Source: Terriglobia bacterium
GTDB taxonomy: Bacteria; Acidobacteriota; Terriglobia; JAIQFV01
Assembly: GCA_020073085.1 (NCBI GenBank)
Contig: JAIQFV010000003.1
Span: 62,001-126,000, forward strand
Direction: 5' to 3'
Length of the DNA: 64,000 nt
Positions 41,060 through 49,798 of the stretch are shown here, piece by piece. The notes under the pieces are model-generated. The model was not told the origin of the DNA and searched no databases. It was given only the letters and a program-made list of their open reading frames with translations. Within the stretch, counting starts at the first letter, position 1; every line of letters begins with the position of its first letter. The translations under genes were made by a program, and so were the position numbers.

Positions 41060-41781
41060 GAATCGCCTTGCTCGGTCATGGGGCGATGGGCCGCCTCGTG
41101 GAAACATGCGCCCGCAATCAGGGGCGGGAAATCGGGATGATTTTCACCTCGAAGGATTCGGTTCTGACGCTTGAGGAAATGTCCGATCGCCTTCGGGGGC
41201 ACGAAGTGGCGATCGATTTTTCGGTGGGCAATGCCGTCCTCAAACATGCGACGGCCTGCGCGCGAGCGGGTGTTCCTCTAGTCGAGGGGACGACCGGCTG
41301 GAAAGCGGAAGAGGCCGAAGTACGGCGAGTGGTCCAGTCCCTCCATGGCGGTCTCATTTTGGGGGCTAATTTCTCCATTGGGATAAACCTTTTTTATCGT
41401 GTCGTGGCGCAAGCTGCAGAGTTGTTTGGCCGCGTGGACGAATATGATGCCTTCATTGAAGAAGCTCACCACAGACGCAAGCGGGATGCGCCTTCGGGCA
41501 CGGCGCTCCGTCTCCGTGAGATTGTGGCGACGCGTTCAGGGCGCGACCTTGCCGTGACCAGCACCCGCGCCGGCTATATTCCCGGCACCCACCGGGTGGG
41601 GTTTGACTCTGCTCCCGATCAGATCCTGTTGGCGCATACGGCCCGATCTCGGGAGGGATTTGCCTCGGGTGCCCTTGTTGCGGCGCAGTGGGTCATGGGG
41701 CGGCGAGGCGTGTTTGAGTTCTCAGACGTTTTGGATGAAATCCTAAGTGAGGTGAAACGTGAAAGGAGGGATATGAAATGA
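41056..41781 (+). CDS. dapB: 4-hydroxy-tetrahydrodipicolinate reductase
   Basis: DapB reduces the product of DapA to tetrahydrodipicolinate with NAD(P)H. At 241 residues it carries the nucleotide-binding RIALLGHGAMGRLVET, IDFSVGNAVLKHATACARAG, VEGTTGW, GANFSIGINLFYRVV, the active-site EEAHHRRKRDAPSGTAL (His/Lys and KDAPSGTA-like) and the C-terminal MGRRGVFEFSDVL. The N-terminal half is shorter than E. coli DapB (273), as in many phyla. Start GTG 41056 overlaps dapE (GTGA), and its stop overlaps dapA (ATGA), so the operon is tightly coupled. Confidence 0.93.
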   Translation: MRIALLGHGAMGRLVETCARNQGREIGMIFTSKDSVLTLEEMSDRLRGHEVAIDFSVGNAVLKHATACARAGVPLVEGTTGWKAEEAEVRRVVQSLHGGLILGANFSIGINLFYRVVAQAAELFGRVDEYDAFIEEAHHRRKRDAPSGTALRLREIVATRSGRDLAVTSTRAGYIPGTHRVGFDSAPDQILLAHTARSREGFASGALVAAQWVMGRRGVFEFSDVLDEILSEVKRERRDMK

Positions 41782-42701
41782 GCATGCAGATCGGTTGGCT
41801 TCAAGGTTGCGCAACGGCCTTGGTGACTCCATTTGATTCGGCAGGGGCTGTTGACGAGAAGGCATTCCGGGCGCTGGTGGAGCGGCAGATCACCCAGGGG
41901 GTTCGACTCCTGGTGCCCTGTGGCACGACAGGCGAGAGCGCCACCATGACGGAAGAGGAAGACGCGCGGGTGATCGGTATGACGGTCGAGGTGGCAAGAG
42001 GGCGCGCGCACGTGATAGCGGGGACTGGCAGCAACTCCACCTCAACGGCCATCGAATATTCCCTGGCGGCGCGGCAGCTGGGAGCGGATGCCATACTCGT
42101 CGTGGCCCCCTATTATAACAAGCCGACACAGGAGGGGCTTTATGCACACTTCCGTGCCATAGCCGAATCAGTGGGCGATCTCCCGATGGTGCTGTACAAT
42201 GTTCCGGGCCGCACTTCCTCGAACATCGCCGCCGCGACCGTGCTCCGGCTGGCCCGCGAGGTGAGGAATATCGTGGCGGTCAAAGAGGCCTCCGGAAACC
42301 TTTCGCAAATCATGGAAATCCTCCACCATCGTCCCTCCGGGTTTCGAGTTTTCTCGGGTGACGATGCCGTGACGCTCCCCTTGCTTTCGCTGGGGGGGGA
42401 TGGGATCATTTCGGTGGTCTCCAACGAAGTACCCGACTTGATGTCAAGAATGGTGGATCGGGCCCTGGCGGGTGACTGGGAAGAAGCCCGCACGCTTCAC
42501 TTCCGGTTGCTCGATCTCATGGAGGTGAATTTCATTGAGTCGAGCCCGGGGCCAGTCAAGGCGGCGTTAGCCCAAATGGGACTGATTGAAGAAAAATTAC
42601 GACTCCCGCTAGTACCCGTGCAGGAAAAATCCCGGCTGAAAGTGCGGGAAGTCCTGGTGGAACTTGGATTGGTGAAGGAAACCTCCCATGCAGTTGCGTG
42701 A
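41778..42701 (+). CDS. dapA: 4-hydroxy-tetrahydrodipicolinate synthase
   Basis: DapA condenses pyruvate with aspartate semialdehyde. The 307-residue TIM barrel shows GCATALVTPFDSAGAVDEKA, LVPCGTTGESATMTEEED, VVAPYYNKPTQEGLYAHF, VLYNVPGRTSSNI (the Tyr of the catalytic triad), IVAVKEASGNLSQIME with the Schiff-base Lys (near residue 165), and SGDDAVTLPLLSLGGDGIIS. ATG 41778 overlaps dapB; its 3' end overlaps the dapD start by 14 bp. Allosteric lysine sensitivity cannot be judged by eye. Confidence 0.96.
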   Translation: MSMQIGWLQGCATALVTPFDSAGAVDEKAFRALVERQITQGVRLLVPCGTTGESATMTEEEDARVIGMTVEVARGRAHVIAGTGSNSTSTAIEYSLAARQLGADAILVVAPYYNKPTQEGLYAHFRAIAESVGDLPMVLYNVPGRTSSNIAAATVLRLAREVRNIVAVKEASGNLSQIMEILHHRPSGFRVFSGDDAVTLPLLSLGGDGIISVVSNEVPDLMSRMVDRALAGDWEEARTLHFRLLDLMEVNFIESSPGPVKAALAQMGLIEEKLRLPLVPVQEKSRLKVREVLVELGLVKETSHAVA

Positions 42702-43521
42702 ACGCATCGAGCTCCTCTCGGCAAGCGGCCGCAACAGCTTTACAGAAGAAGATCGTGCGCTGTTCAACGAGTTCAAGGCCGCGCTCAATTGCGGCGAAGT
42801 CCGCTCGGCAGTGCGTCTGCCCAACGGGGTGTGGCAGGTGAACTTGTGGGTCAAGCTTGGAATCCTCCTCGGCTTTCGGATGGGGATGTTGGCAGACATG
42901 TCTTCAGGTCCTAGCTTGCGCTTCTTCGATAAGGATACGTATCCGGTGCGCGCGACGGCATTGCGAGACAATGTGCGCATCGTTCCCGGAGGATCCAGTA
43001 TCCGGGATGGGGCGTACGTCGCCCCGGGCGTGGTTTGCATGCCCCCGATGTACGTCAATGTCGGGGCGTATGTCGATGAAGGGACCATGATTGACAGCCA
43101 TGCGCTGGTGGGCTCATGCGCCCAGGTGGGCAAAAGGGTCCACGTCTCCGCCGCCGCCCAGATCGGGGGTGTGCTCGAGCCGGTTGGCGCCATGCCCGTC
43201 ATCATCGAAGACGATGTGATGGTCGGCGGGGGTTGTGGTATTTACGAGGGGGCGATTGTGCGGGAACGGGCGATTCTCGCGGCAGGCACCATTCTCACGG
43301 GTTCAACTCCGCTGTATGACCTTGTCCGCAACCGGGTTTATCGGCGCGAACAGGGGGCCTCGCTTGAAGTCCCCGCTGGGGCGGTTGTCGTCCCGGGCGC
43401 CCGAGCCGTCCAGGATCGCCCAAGCGGCGCTTCAGGTTTGTCCCTTTATGCTCCGGTCATCGTCAAGTACCGGGATGAGAAATCGGATGCGGCAACACAA
43501 CTTGAAGAGGCTTTACGCTAA
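42688..43521 (+). CDS. dapD: Tetrahydrodipicolinate N-succinyltransferase
   Basis: DapD succinylates tetrahydrodipicolinate from succinyl-CoA. At 277 residues it has an N-terminal helical domain (LRERIELLSASGRNSFTEED), then the left-handed beta-helix of hexapeptide repeats: VAPGVVCMPPMYVNVGAYVD, GTMIDSHALVGSCAQVGKRV, HVSAAAQIGGVLEP, VIIEDDVMVGGGCGIYEGAI and ERAILAAGTILTGSTPLYDL. This matches the proteobacterial DapD, not the acetyltransferase DapH. Its presence defines the succinylase branch of the pathway. dapC and dapF are not in this window. Confidence 0.95.
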   Translation: MQLRERIELLSASGRNSFTEEDRALFNEFKAALNCGEVRSAVRLPNGVWQVNLWVKLGILLGFRMGMLADMSSGPSLRFFDKDTYPVRATALRDNVRIVPGGSSIRDGAYVAPGVVCMPPMYVNVGAYVDEGTMIDSHALVGSCAQVGKRVHVSAAAQIGGVLEPVGAMPVIIEDDVMVGGGCGIYEGAIVRERAILAAGTILTGSTPLYDLVRNRVYRREQGASLEVPAGAVVVPGARAVQDRPSGASGLSLYAPVIVKYRDEKSDAATQLEEALR

Positions 43522-43573
43522 AGATGGATGAGTGCTGGACAGTCCAAGGATCAGATGACGGAAGGGAAGGCTT

Positions 43574-44677
43574 ATGGCTGAAGATCACAAGTACCGTGTG
43601 GGAATTCTGGGAGCCACTGGGATGGTTGGACAATGGTTCATCCGCTTGTTGGAAAGCCATCCTCAGTTCACAGTCACCGCGCTCGCTGCCTCCGACCGGT
43701 CTCAGGGGAAGACCTATGGGGAGGCCTGCGCGTGGAGACTGCCGGGGGGGATGCCCTCCTATGCCCGGTTGATGGTCATTCACCCGCCGCATCCCCCGCT
43801 GGATTGTGAGATCATATTTTCAAGTCTACCTGCGGATGTGGCGAAAAAGTCAGAAGCAGCATTTGCCGAAGCCGGCTATCCGGTGATCAGCAACTCCTCG
43901 GCCTTCCGGATGGATCCCGCGGTCCCCCTGTTGATCCCGGAGGTCAATCCGGACCATCTGGGATTACTGGAGCTTCAACTCCAGTCGCCCGGATCCAACG
44001 GGGGATACCTGGTTACCAATCCGAATTGTTCGACAATCGTGTTGACCCTGGCACTGGCGCCGTTGCAGCGCACCTTTGGCCTTGAAGCCGTCGCGGCGAC
44101 CACCCTTCAGGCCATTTCGGGAGCCGGTTATCCGGGAGTCGCCTCGTTGGATATCACCGATAACGTGCTGCCGTTCATCGAACACGAGGAAGAAAAGATC
44201 CAGCGGGAGACCAAGAAAATCCTGGGTGTTTACAAAGGCGAGAAGGTGGAGGATGCGCCGATGCCGGTAAGTGCTCAGTGTCATCGGGTGAATGTTTCCG
44301 ACGGCCACACCGTGGCCGTGCGGGTGAAGCTATCTCGACCTGCCAAGCCCGTTGAGGTCCGCGAGGCGTTCGAGACCTTTACCGGTGTTCCTCAGAGCAT
44401 GGGCCTCCATTCGGCGCCATCCCACCCCTTGATTGTGCGGGATGAGCCCGACCGCCCTCAACCCCGGCTTGACCGCGACGCCGGCAGGGGGATGAGCGTC
44501 ACTATCGGCCGAATTGCTCAGGATCCGGTTCTGGATTACCGGTTTGTGGCGCTTGGACACAATGTGGTAAGGGGCGCGGCAGGCGCCGCGATCCTGAATG
44601 GGGAATTGCTGATTGCAACGGGATGGCTGAGCAAGGAGAAGAGGATGAGGAACTCGCTGGCGGATTCGTCACGATAA
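43574..44677 (+). CDS. asd: Aspartate-semialdehyde dehydrogenase
   Basis: This enzyme reduces aspartyl phosphate to the semialdehyde with NADPH, the branch point to lysine and to threonine/methionine. The 367-residue protein has YRVGILGATGMVGQWFIRLL, FSSLPADVAKKSEAAFAEAG, SNSSAFRMDPAVPLLIPEVN, catalytic Cys motif VTNPNCSTIVLTLALAPL, GAGYPGVASLDITDNVLPFI and the C-terminal SVTIGRI with FVALGHNVVRGAAGAAILN. This is the archaeal/fungal-type subfamily rather than the E. coli form. An insertion near PRLDRDAGR is unremarkable. It is the last gene of the lys operon, 53 bp after dapD. Confidence 0.95.
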   Translation: MAEDHKYRVGILGATGMVGQWFIRLLESHPQFTVTALAASDRSQGKTYGEACAWRLPGGMPSYARLMVIHPPHPPLDCEIIFSSLPADVAKKSEAAFAEAGYPVISNSSAFRMDPAVPLLIPEVNPDHLGLLELQLQSPGSNGGYLVTNPNCSTIVLTLALAPLQRTFGLEAVAATTLQAISGAGYPGVASLDITDNVLPFIEHEEEKIQRETKKILGVYKGEKVEDAPMPVSAQCHRVNVSDGHTVAVRVKLSRPAKPVEVREAFETFTGVPQSMGLHSAPSHPLIVRDEPDRPQPRLDRDAGRGMSVTIGRIAQDPVLDYRFVALGHNVVRGAAGAAILNGELLIATGWLSKEKRMRNSLADSSR

Positions 44678-44705
44678 GCCGTCCCTCCCGCTGTGAATTG
44701 TTTGT

Positions 44706-44742
44706 TTGTCAAAATTGCCCCGGGACTGTATAATTCGGGGCA
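44706..44742 (+). promoter_or_regulatory. Promoter of the ctp protease gene with a dyad around the -10
   Basis: TTGTCA (44706-44711), 17 bp, TATAAT (44729-44734), a strong promoter. The -10 lies inside the inverted repeat TGCCCCG (44716-44722) / CGGGGCA (44736-44742), a possible operator or start-site hairpin. The ATG is 37 bp beyond. Confidence 0.7.
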
Positions 44743-44778
44743 CCTGGTTACAAATTATGCTCTGTTTGGGACAAACGG

Positions 44779-46056
44779 ATGAATAGAAAGATAAAAGCGT
44801 TAATTGTGTTGCTCTCGTGCCTTGTGGTTTTCTACGCCGTCGTCGGCGGCCTCATCGGGAAGGAAACCCCGGCAGAGGGAGCCTACAAACAACTGCAGGT
44901 TTTCAGTGAAGTTCTTCTGCGCATTCGAAATGACTACGTCGAGGAGCCTAACTTGAAACAGGTGTCCGAGGGCGCGCTGCGCGGGGTCCTGGAGTCGTTG
45001 GATCCGTACAGCAGCTACCTCACCCCTCAGGAAGTGGCCCAGATGAACGGCGGCGCCATGAGAGAGAGGGGCGACATCGGGGTGCAGATCTCCAAGCGGT
45101 TCGGTTACATCAACGTCGTCACCACGGTCCCGAACTCGCCGGCCGACCGGGCAGGTCTCATCACGAGTGACATTATCGAAGCCATCAACGGAGTTTCCAC
45201 GCGCGACGTGAGCATGCAGCAGGCCCGGATGTTCTTCCGAGGACCGGTGGGCGCGACCGTGACGCTTTCCATTCTCCGCGGCCAGCGGGCTGAGCCCATT
45301 AAGGTGGATATCATCAGGGAAGCCCTTCCAGTGCCCCCCGTGGAATCCAGGATGCTTGAGCAGGGCACCGGTTACCTCCGGATCTCCGATTTGGCCTCCG
45401 GGAAGGCCCAAGAGGTGAAGAAGGCCGTCGAGGCGATGGAACGGCAGGGGGCCAAGAAGCTCGTGCTTGATGTCCGAGACATGGCCAGCAATGATCTCGA
45501 AGAAGCAGTGGCTGTGGCGAACTTGTTCCTCGATCACGGAACCATAGTGACGGTCGAAGGGCAGAAATATCCCAAGAAAACCTTTGTCGCCGAGAAAAGC
45601 AAGACGGCGACTCAACTTCCTGTCGCAGTGCTCATGAACCGTGGAAGCGCGTCTGATGCGGAGGTCATTGCGTCTGCCATCCTCGAAAACAACCGCGGTG
45701 ACGTTATCGGAGAGCGCAGTTATGGCATCGGATCGATCCAAAAGCTGATTCCTCTGGAAGATGGATCGGCCATCCTGCTCTCCGTGGGAAAATACTTTAC
45801 ACCGGCCGGACATTTGATTCAGAACGACAAAGATCTGAGTAAATCCGGGGTGCTTCCCAACGTCGTCGTTAAGATTGATGAAGACAATCTGGCGGCGCAG
45901 GCTGAACCGATTGCCGAATCCGAGGCGGCGCCGGCCGATAAAGGACAGTCGAAGGCGGGGTTGCCGCCAAAACCCAGGAACCAGCCGGATGTCATCCTGA
46001 ATAAGGCGCTTGAAGTGCTTCATGAGGAGTCCGCAAGAGAAAAGAAAGCCGCTTGA
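44779..46056 (+). CDS. S41-family carboxyl-terminal processing protease
   Basis: This 425-residue periplasmic protease has an N-terminal anchor or signal (ALIVLLSCLVVFYAVVGGLI), helical arms (VSEGALRGVLESLDPYSSYL), a PDZ domain at about 95-180 (GVQISKRFGYINVVTTVPNS, GLITSDIIEAINGV), and the S41 core: LRISDLASGKAQEVKKAVEA, KKLVLDVRDMASNDLEEAVA, VLMNRGSASDAEVIASAIL where the Ser in GSASD is the nucleophile, and SYGIGSIQKLIPLEDGSAIL. The catalytic Lys is the one in GIGSIQK. CtpA-like enzymes process precursors or adjust peptidoglycan hydrolases. A polar tail (AAPADKGQSKAGLPPKPRN) ends the protein. A perfect terminator follows. Confidence 0.92.
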   Translation: MNRKIKALIVLLSCLVVFYAVVGGLIGKETPAEGAYKQLQVFSEVLLRIRNDYVEEPNLKQVSEGALRGVLESLDPYSSYLTPQEVAQMNGGAMRERGDIGVQISKRFGYINVVTTVPNSPADRAGLITSDIIEAINGVSTRDVSMQQARMFFRGPVGATVTLSILRGQRAEPIKVDIIREALPVPPVESRMLEQGTGYLRISDLASGKAQEVKKAVEAMERQGAKKLVLDVRDMASNDLEEAVAVANLFLDHGTIVTVEGQKYPKKTFVAEKSKTATQLPVAVLMNRGSASDAEVIASAILENNRGDVIGERSYGIGSIQKLIPLEDGSAILLSVGKYFTPAGHLIQNDKDLSKSGVLPNVVVKIDEDNLAAQAEPIAESEAAPADKGQSKAGLPPKPRNQPDVILNKALEVLHEESAREKKAA

Positions 46057-46120
46057 GTGCTGAGGAGGTGGAAGCCCACCCTCTGCATCCTTGAGTTCAG
46101 TACAGGTCCCGGGAAATCCG

Positions 46121-46155
46121 AATGGCGATCCACCGCGGTGGATCGCCATTTTCAT
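46121..46155 (+). terminator. Perfect 30-bp palindrome terminator after the protease
   Basis: The arms AATGGCGATCCACCG and CGGTGGATCGCCATT (46121-46150) are exactly complementary with no spacer and are followed by TTC. It is a bidirectional hairpin 65 bp after the stop codon. Confidence 0.75.
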
Positions 46156-46224
46156 ATGCGCGGGCCAAGAATGCTTGCCACGACTGAAAGACTCCAACTC
46201 CTATTCTCGGAAATTAATTTCCTC

Positions 46225-47370
46225 ATGATGACCAACCGGAAAAGAATCCATCTTCTTGTCATTCTGACTTTGCTCCTGGGCTCGTGTCAGCAGATTCCGA
46301 GGCCGAAGGAGAATCGGGGGGCATTGTTTCATGCCGAATTGAAGCAGGCGTTACGGGGAGGAGACCTGGCGGCCTGTAAGCCGACGGTCGCCACCGAACC
46401 CGCAGGGACAGACGGCGGCATTCAAGAGATGACCCATATGAAAATCGTTGCGCCCAACCGGATCGTGCTTCAGCAGGCGGGGGCGGCGGTGGAGAAAATA
46501 GCGAGCCGGTATGAGCTGTCCTACAAGCGGTGGGTTTCTCCCAAGGATGGAACGGACTTTGTGCTTTATGAAGTCTCGGAGGGAAAAAACCGGGTTAGTT
46601 CCATCCTCCTGACCCTGGAGTCTCAGACCGAGCCGCGAAGGACCGCAACACTGCCCCCCGATGAGATCGAGCCTTCTAAAATTGACCTGCCCAAGTTCTT
46701 CCAGGGAGACTACCGGGTCTCGATTATTATTGACGATCTTGGTGCCGATTTGAGTGTGGCTGAGGAATTGGTCAAACTCCCGCAGAATCTGACCTTTTCG
46801 ATCATTCCTGAACTCAAGTACACACAGAAGACGGCGGAACTGGCCAAATCGAACGGCAAAGAGATCATGGTGCATTTGCCGATGGAACCGGAAGCTCACG
46901 AAGGGCTGGTGATCGAACCGAAGACCATTCTGTCATCCATGTCGCCCTCGGAAGTAGAGTCAATCTTTCAGGAAATGGTCGCCAATGTACCCTTCGCTGT
47001 CGGGATGAATAACCATATGGGTTCGAAGGCGACTCCCAATCGCGCCTTGATGGCCGAAGTCCTGGCGCTGGCGAAGTTGCGCGGACTCTACTTTATCGAC
47101 AGTCGCACGACGCCCGCCACCCAGGGCTACGCCGTGGCGCGGGAAATGGGAGTCCCCACTAACTTCCGCTCGGTGTTCCTCGACGACAAGAGAAACGTGC
47201 CGTATACCGAGTACCAGCTCGATGTCTTGCTCAAGCGAATGTTGAAGCAGGGCTCGGCCATCGCCATTGGCCACCCGTATCCGAGCACCATTGAAGCTCT
47301 GCGCCGGAAACTTCCCGAATTTGAACGCCGCGGAGTGAAGATTGTGTTCGCCTCGGAATTGGTGTCGTGA
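46225..47370 (+). CDS. Divergent polysaccharide deacetylase family lipoprotein
   Basis: This protein of about 381 residues belongs to the divergent polysaccharide deacetylase family (DUF610/YibQ type). Start MMTNRKRI at 46225; a lipobox-like LLLGSC lies at about residues 16-21, so it may be a lipoprotein. The conserved C-terminal barrel (about 170-380) shows YRVSIIIDDLGADLSVAEEL, LTFSIIPELKYTQKTAEL, EIMVHLPMEPEA, AVGMNNHMGSKAT, and GLYFIDSRTTPATQGYAVA. The metal-site Asp-Asp-His pattern is preserved. YibQ-type genes are often next to ctp proteases, as here. The open frame extends upstream through the terminator palindrome, but those codons look non-coding. Confidence 0.85.
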   Translation: MMTNRKRIHLLVILTLLLGSCQQIPRPKENRGALFHAELKQALRGGDLAACKPTVATEPAGTDGGIQEMTHMKIVAPNRIVLQQAGAAVEKIASRYELSYKRWVSPKDGTDFVLYEVSEGKNRVSSILLTLESQTEPRRTATLPPDEIEPSKIDLPKFFQGDYRVSIIIDDLGADLSVAEELVKLPQNLTFSIIPELKYTQKTAELAKSNGKEIMVHLPMEPEAHEGLVIEPKTILSSMSPSEVESIFQEMVANVPFAVGMNNHMGSKATPNRALMAEVLALAKLRGLYFIDSRTTPATQGYAVAREMGVPTNFRSVFLDDKRNVPYTEYQLDVLLKRMLKQGSAIAIGHPYPSTIEALRRKLPEFERRGVKIVFASELVS

Positions 47371-47413
47371 GGAGAGGGGTCTGGTGCCGGGGATCAGGTG
47401 GAGGGTGGAGGAA

Positions 47414-47462
47414 GCCAGACGTCAGAAGTCGGAAGTCAGAGGTCGGATGTCGGAAGCCTGAA
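47414..47462. repeat. 7-bp tandem repeat, GTCRGAA family
   Basis: Seven heptamers in exact phase: GCCAGAC, GTCAGAA, GTCGGAA, GTCAGAG, GTCGGAT, GTCGGAA, GCCTGAA. The inverse complement of the same unit (TTCTGAC) recurs at 60132-60164. Confidence 0.8.
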
Positions 47463-47498
47463 ACAATTGCCCTGATCCGTACCGTGGGTTTGTTCTTA

Positions 47499-47594
47499 AC
47501 TTTGAACCTTGAACTTTAAACTTTGAGTTGGGTTTTTGGACCTTGGACTTTGGACCTTGGACTTTGAACTGGTTTGTTGAACTTTGAACTTTAA
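47499..47594. repeat. 7-bp tandem repeat, ACYTTGR family, directly before the ABC-F gene
   Basis: Units ACTTTGA, ACCTTGA, ACTTTAA, ACTTTGA, then (after 13 bp) ACCTTGG, ACTTTGG, ACCTTGG, ACTTTGA, then (after 13 bp) ACTTTGA, ACTTTAA. The array ends 5 bp before the ATG at 47599, so it is the 5' untranslated region or promoter of the ABC-F gene. Confidence 0.8.
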
Positions 47595-47598
47595 TTAA

Positions 47599-49548
47599 AT
47601 GCTGGTTCGATTTGAACGCGTGAAAATTTCCTTTGGCGCCGCCGAAGTTTTGGAGGAGGCATCCTTCCAAATTGATCCGGGGGAGGGCATCGGTCTGATT
47701 GGACGCAACGGCTCCGGGAAAACAACCATCCTCCGGCTGATCGCCGGCCAGATACCACCGGATGCGGGTACCATCATTCGGTCTGCCCAGCTGCAGATCA
47801 GCTACCTGGAGCAACTGGTTCATGGCGAGTCCAACGCCACCGTCTTTGAGGCGGCCGAAGGTGTTTTTTCGGGGTTGCTGTCTCAGGAGCGCGAAATAGA
47901 AATGCTCACGCATCACCTCTCTGATCCTGCCTTCGCCGGGACGCGGGAGCAGGACTCTATGCGCTTAAGTGATTTGCTGCATCAATTCGAGTTGCGAGGG
48001 GGGTATTCCTTCCGGGCGCGCACGGAAGCCGTCCTCATGGGATTAGGGTTTGGGAGTTCTGATTTTTCGAGGTCGGGCGAGGAGATCTCGGGAGGGCAGA
48101 TGAACCGGCTCAACCTGGCGCGTCTTTTGCTCAGCGAACCCAACCTGCTCCTGCTGGATGAACCCACCAACCATCTGGACCTCGAAGCAGTCGCCTGGCT
48201 CGAAGATTTTCTGCAGAGTTACCCCAACGCCTTTCTCGTGGTATCGCACGATCGTTATTTTTTGAATCGAGTGGTCCGCCGTGTTTTTGAGCTCGAAAAT
48301 GGAAGGATTCAGACCTACTCAGGGGACTATTCGGCTTACCACCGGCAAAAGCAGTTACGTCTGGAACAGGCCACGAAGGCTTACGAACAACAGCGCGAGT
48401 GGATTGAGCGGACCGAGGATTACGTCCGGCGAAACATCGCCGGGCAAAAGACGAAGCAAGCCCAGTCGCGACGGAAGATGCTGGCGAAGGTGGACCGACT
48501 CGAGAAACCTTCGGAGGCAGAGGAATCGGCGCGGTTTGATTTCCACGTGACCCTGCCGAGCGCGCACCGGGTGCTTGAAATTGAAAACGGGACCATTGGA
48601 TACGGTGAGACCTCCGTCGTCACAGGGATTGACCTGAAGCTCTTCCGGGGCGAGCGCTACGGGGTGATTGGGAGAAACGGGTCAGGTAAATCAACCTTTT
48701 TGAAAACCATTTGCGGCCGTTTGAAACGCCTGTCGGGAGCCTGGATTCCCGGGGAAAGGGTTCACCTCGGGTATTACGATCAGACCCTGGAGAACTTGAA
48801 TCCGTCGAACACCGTCCTTGAAGAACTGCGTCTGCTCGCGCCCATGGCGACTGACGGGGAACTGCGCTCCTTTGCGGCACGGATTCTGTTCAAAGGGGAG
48901 GAGGTGTTTCAGCGCATCGAGAGCCTTAGCGGTGGAGAAAAGTCGAGGTTGAGCCTGGCCAAGCTGATCTGCCAGCACCCCAACTTCCTCTTGCTTGATG
49001 AGCCTACGAACCATCTCGATATCGCCTCGAGGGAGGCATTGGAAGAAGCCCTGACGGAATATGACGGGACGCTTCTCGTCGCCACTCACGATCGCTATCT
49101 GCTTGAGCAGTTGGTTTCACGACTGCTGGTGTTCGAAAACGAAAAGATGGAGCTCTTCGATGGGAGATATTCAGAGTATGTCAAGGGCCTGACCTCCACA
49201 CCGGCGCCGACCCTCCCCGAAAGCACGAAAAAGAAAAATCTAAAAGATGAAGGCAAACGGGGCGTCCCCTTGAGCCTGGCAGATGTGCCGAAAGCGGAGA
49301 CGGGCCGAGGAGTAAAAAAGCCCAGCACGAATCGAGAACGCCAAAGAATCCAAGATCTCAGTCGGCTTGAGGATGAAATCACGAAGCTGGAACTGGAGTT
49401 GAAGGACCTGGAAGAGCACTTGTCCGACTCCACCAACTATTCCGACCCGGAACAGATCAGAGCCCTGAGCGAAGCTTACCAGTCCCTGACCGAACAGCTG
49501 CGGCGGTTGTACGATGAATGGGCGGCCCTCGAAAGGGAAGAGGCTTGA
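47599..49548 (+). CDS. ABC-F family ATPase (translation factor type)
   Basis: This 649-residue soluble protein carries two ABC domains and no membrane part. ABC1: LIGRNGSGKTTILRLIAGQ, EEISGGQMNRLNLARLLLSE, LLLLDEPTNHLDLEAVAWLE. ABC2: GRNGSGKSTFLKTICGR, ESLSGGEKSRLSLAKLICQH, LLLDEPTNHLDIASREALEE. The linker RRNIAGQKTKQAQSRRKMLA corresponds to the P-site interaction motif, and a coiled-coil C-terminus follows (LEDEITKLELELKDLEEHLS). ABC-F proteins such as EttA and Uup bind the ribosomal E site. The leader lacks a clear ribosome binding site and is filled by the 7-bp repeat. Confidence 0.9.
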   Translation: MLVRFERVKISFGAAEVLEEASFQIDPGEGIGLIGRNGSGKTTILRLIAGQIPPDAGTIIRSAQLQISYLEQLVHGESNATVFEAAEGVFSGLLSQEREIEMLTHHLSDPAFAGTREQDSMRLSDLLHQFELRGGYSFRARTEAVLMGLGFGSSDFSRSGEEISGGQMNRLNLARLLLSEPNLLLLDEPTNHLDLEAVAWLEDFLQSYPNAFLVVSHDRYFLNRVVRRVFELENGRIQTYSGDYSAYHRQKQLRLEQATKAYEQQREWIERTEDYVRRNIAGQKTKQAQSRRKMLAKVDRLEKPSEAEESARFDFHVTLPSAHRVLEIENGTIGYGETSVVTGIDLKLFRGERYGVIGRNGSGKSTFLKTICGRLKRLSGAWIPGERVHLGYYDQTLENLNPSNTVLEELRLLAPMATDGELRSFAARILFKGEEVFQRIESLSGGEKSRLSLAKLICQHPNFLLLDEPTNHLDIASREALEEALTEYDGTLLVATHDRYLLEQLVSRLLVFENEKMELFDGRYSEYVKGLTSTPAPTLPESTKKKNLKDEGKRGVPLSLADVPKAETGRGVKKPSTNRERQRIQDLSRLEDEITKLELELKDLEEHLSDSTNYSDPEQIRALSEAYQSLTEQLRRLYDEWAALEREEA

Positions 49549-49663
49549 GCGGGGCCGAACGCGCTGAATGTGGTGAGGGGAAGGGATCCGCCCGGTGGCA
49601 GGGCCGGGGCGATTGGATGCTCCCTGAGGACGCCAGCCGGAGCCCTGTCGTGCTTTTAACCTG

Positions 49664-49693
49664 TTGACATAGATTTGCAGCGCCAAGTAAACT
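49664..49693 (+). promoter_or_regulatory. Promoter of gap
   Basis: TTGACA (49664-49669), 18 bp, TAAACT (49688-49693), 105 bp before the gap ATG. The rest of the 250-bp gap shows no other structure. Confidence 0.55.
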
Positions 49694-49798
49694 CACTTTT
49701 CTTTTGGGTAACCACCCCACAAGATGTCTCAAAGCAGACGAGCTGCCTGACCATCCCGGCAGTCAGCAATCATCCTGGTTCATTCGGAGGAAATTATT

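Noticed and set aside
44800-46197. A 465-codon minus-strand open frame opposite the ctp protease
   Set aside because: The same reasoning applies: it lies exactly opposite a well-supported gene and has no domain pattern.
46057-46224. Long N-terminal extension of the deacetylase
   Set aside because: The open frame runs through the terminator palindrome and has no protein-like composition; the lipoprotein signal starts at 46225.
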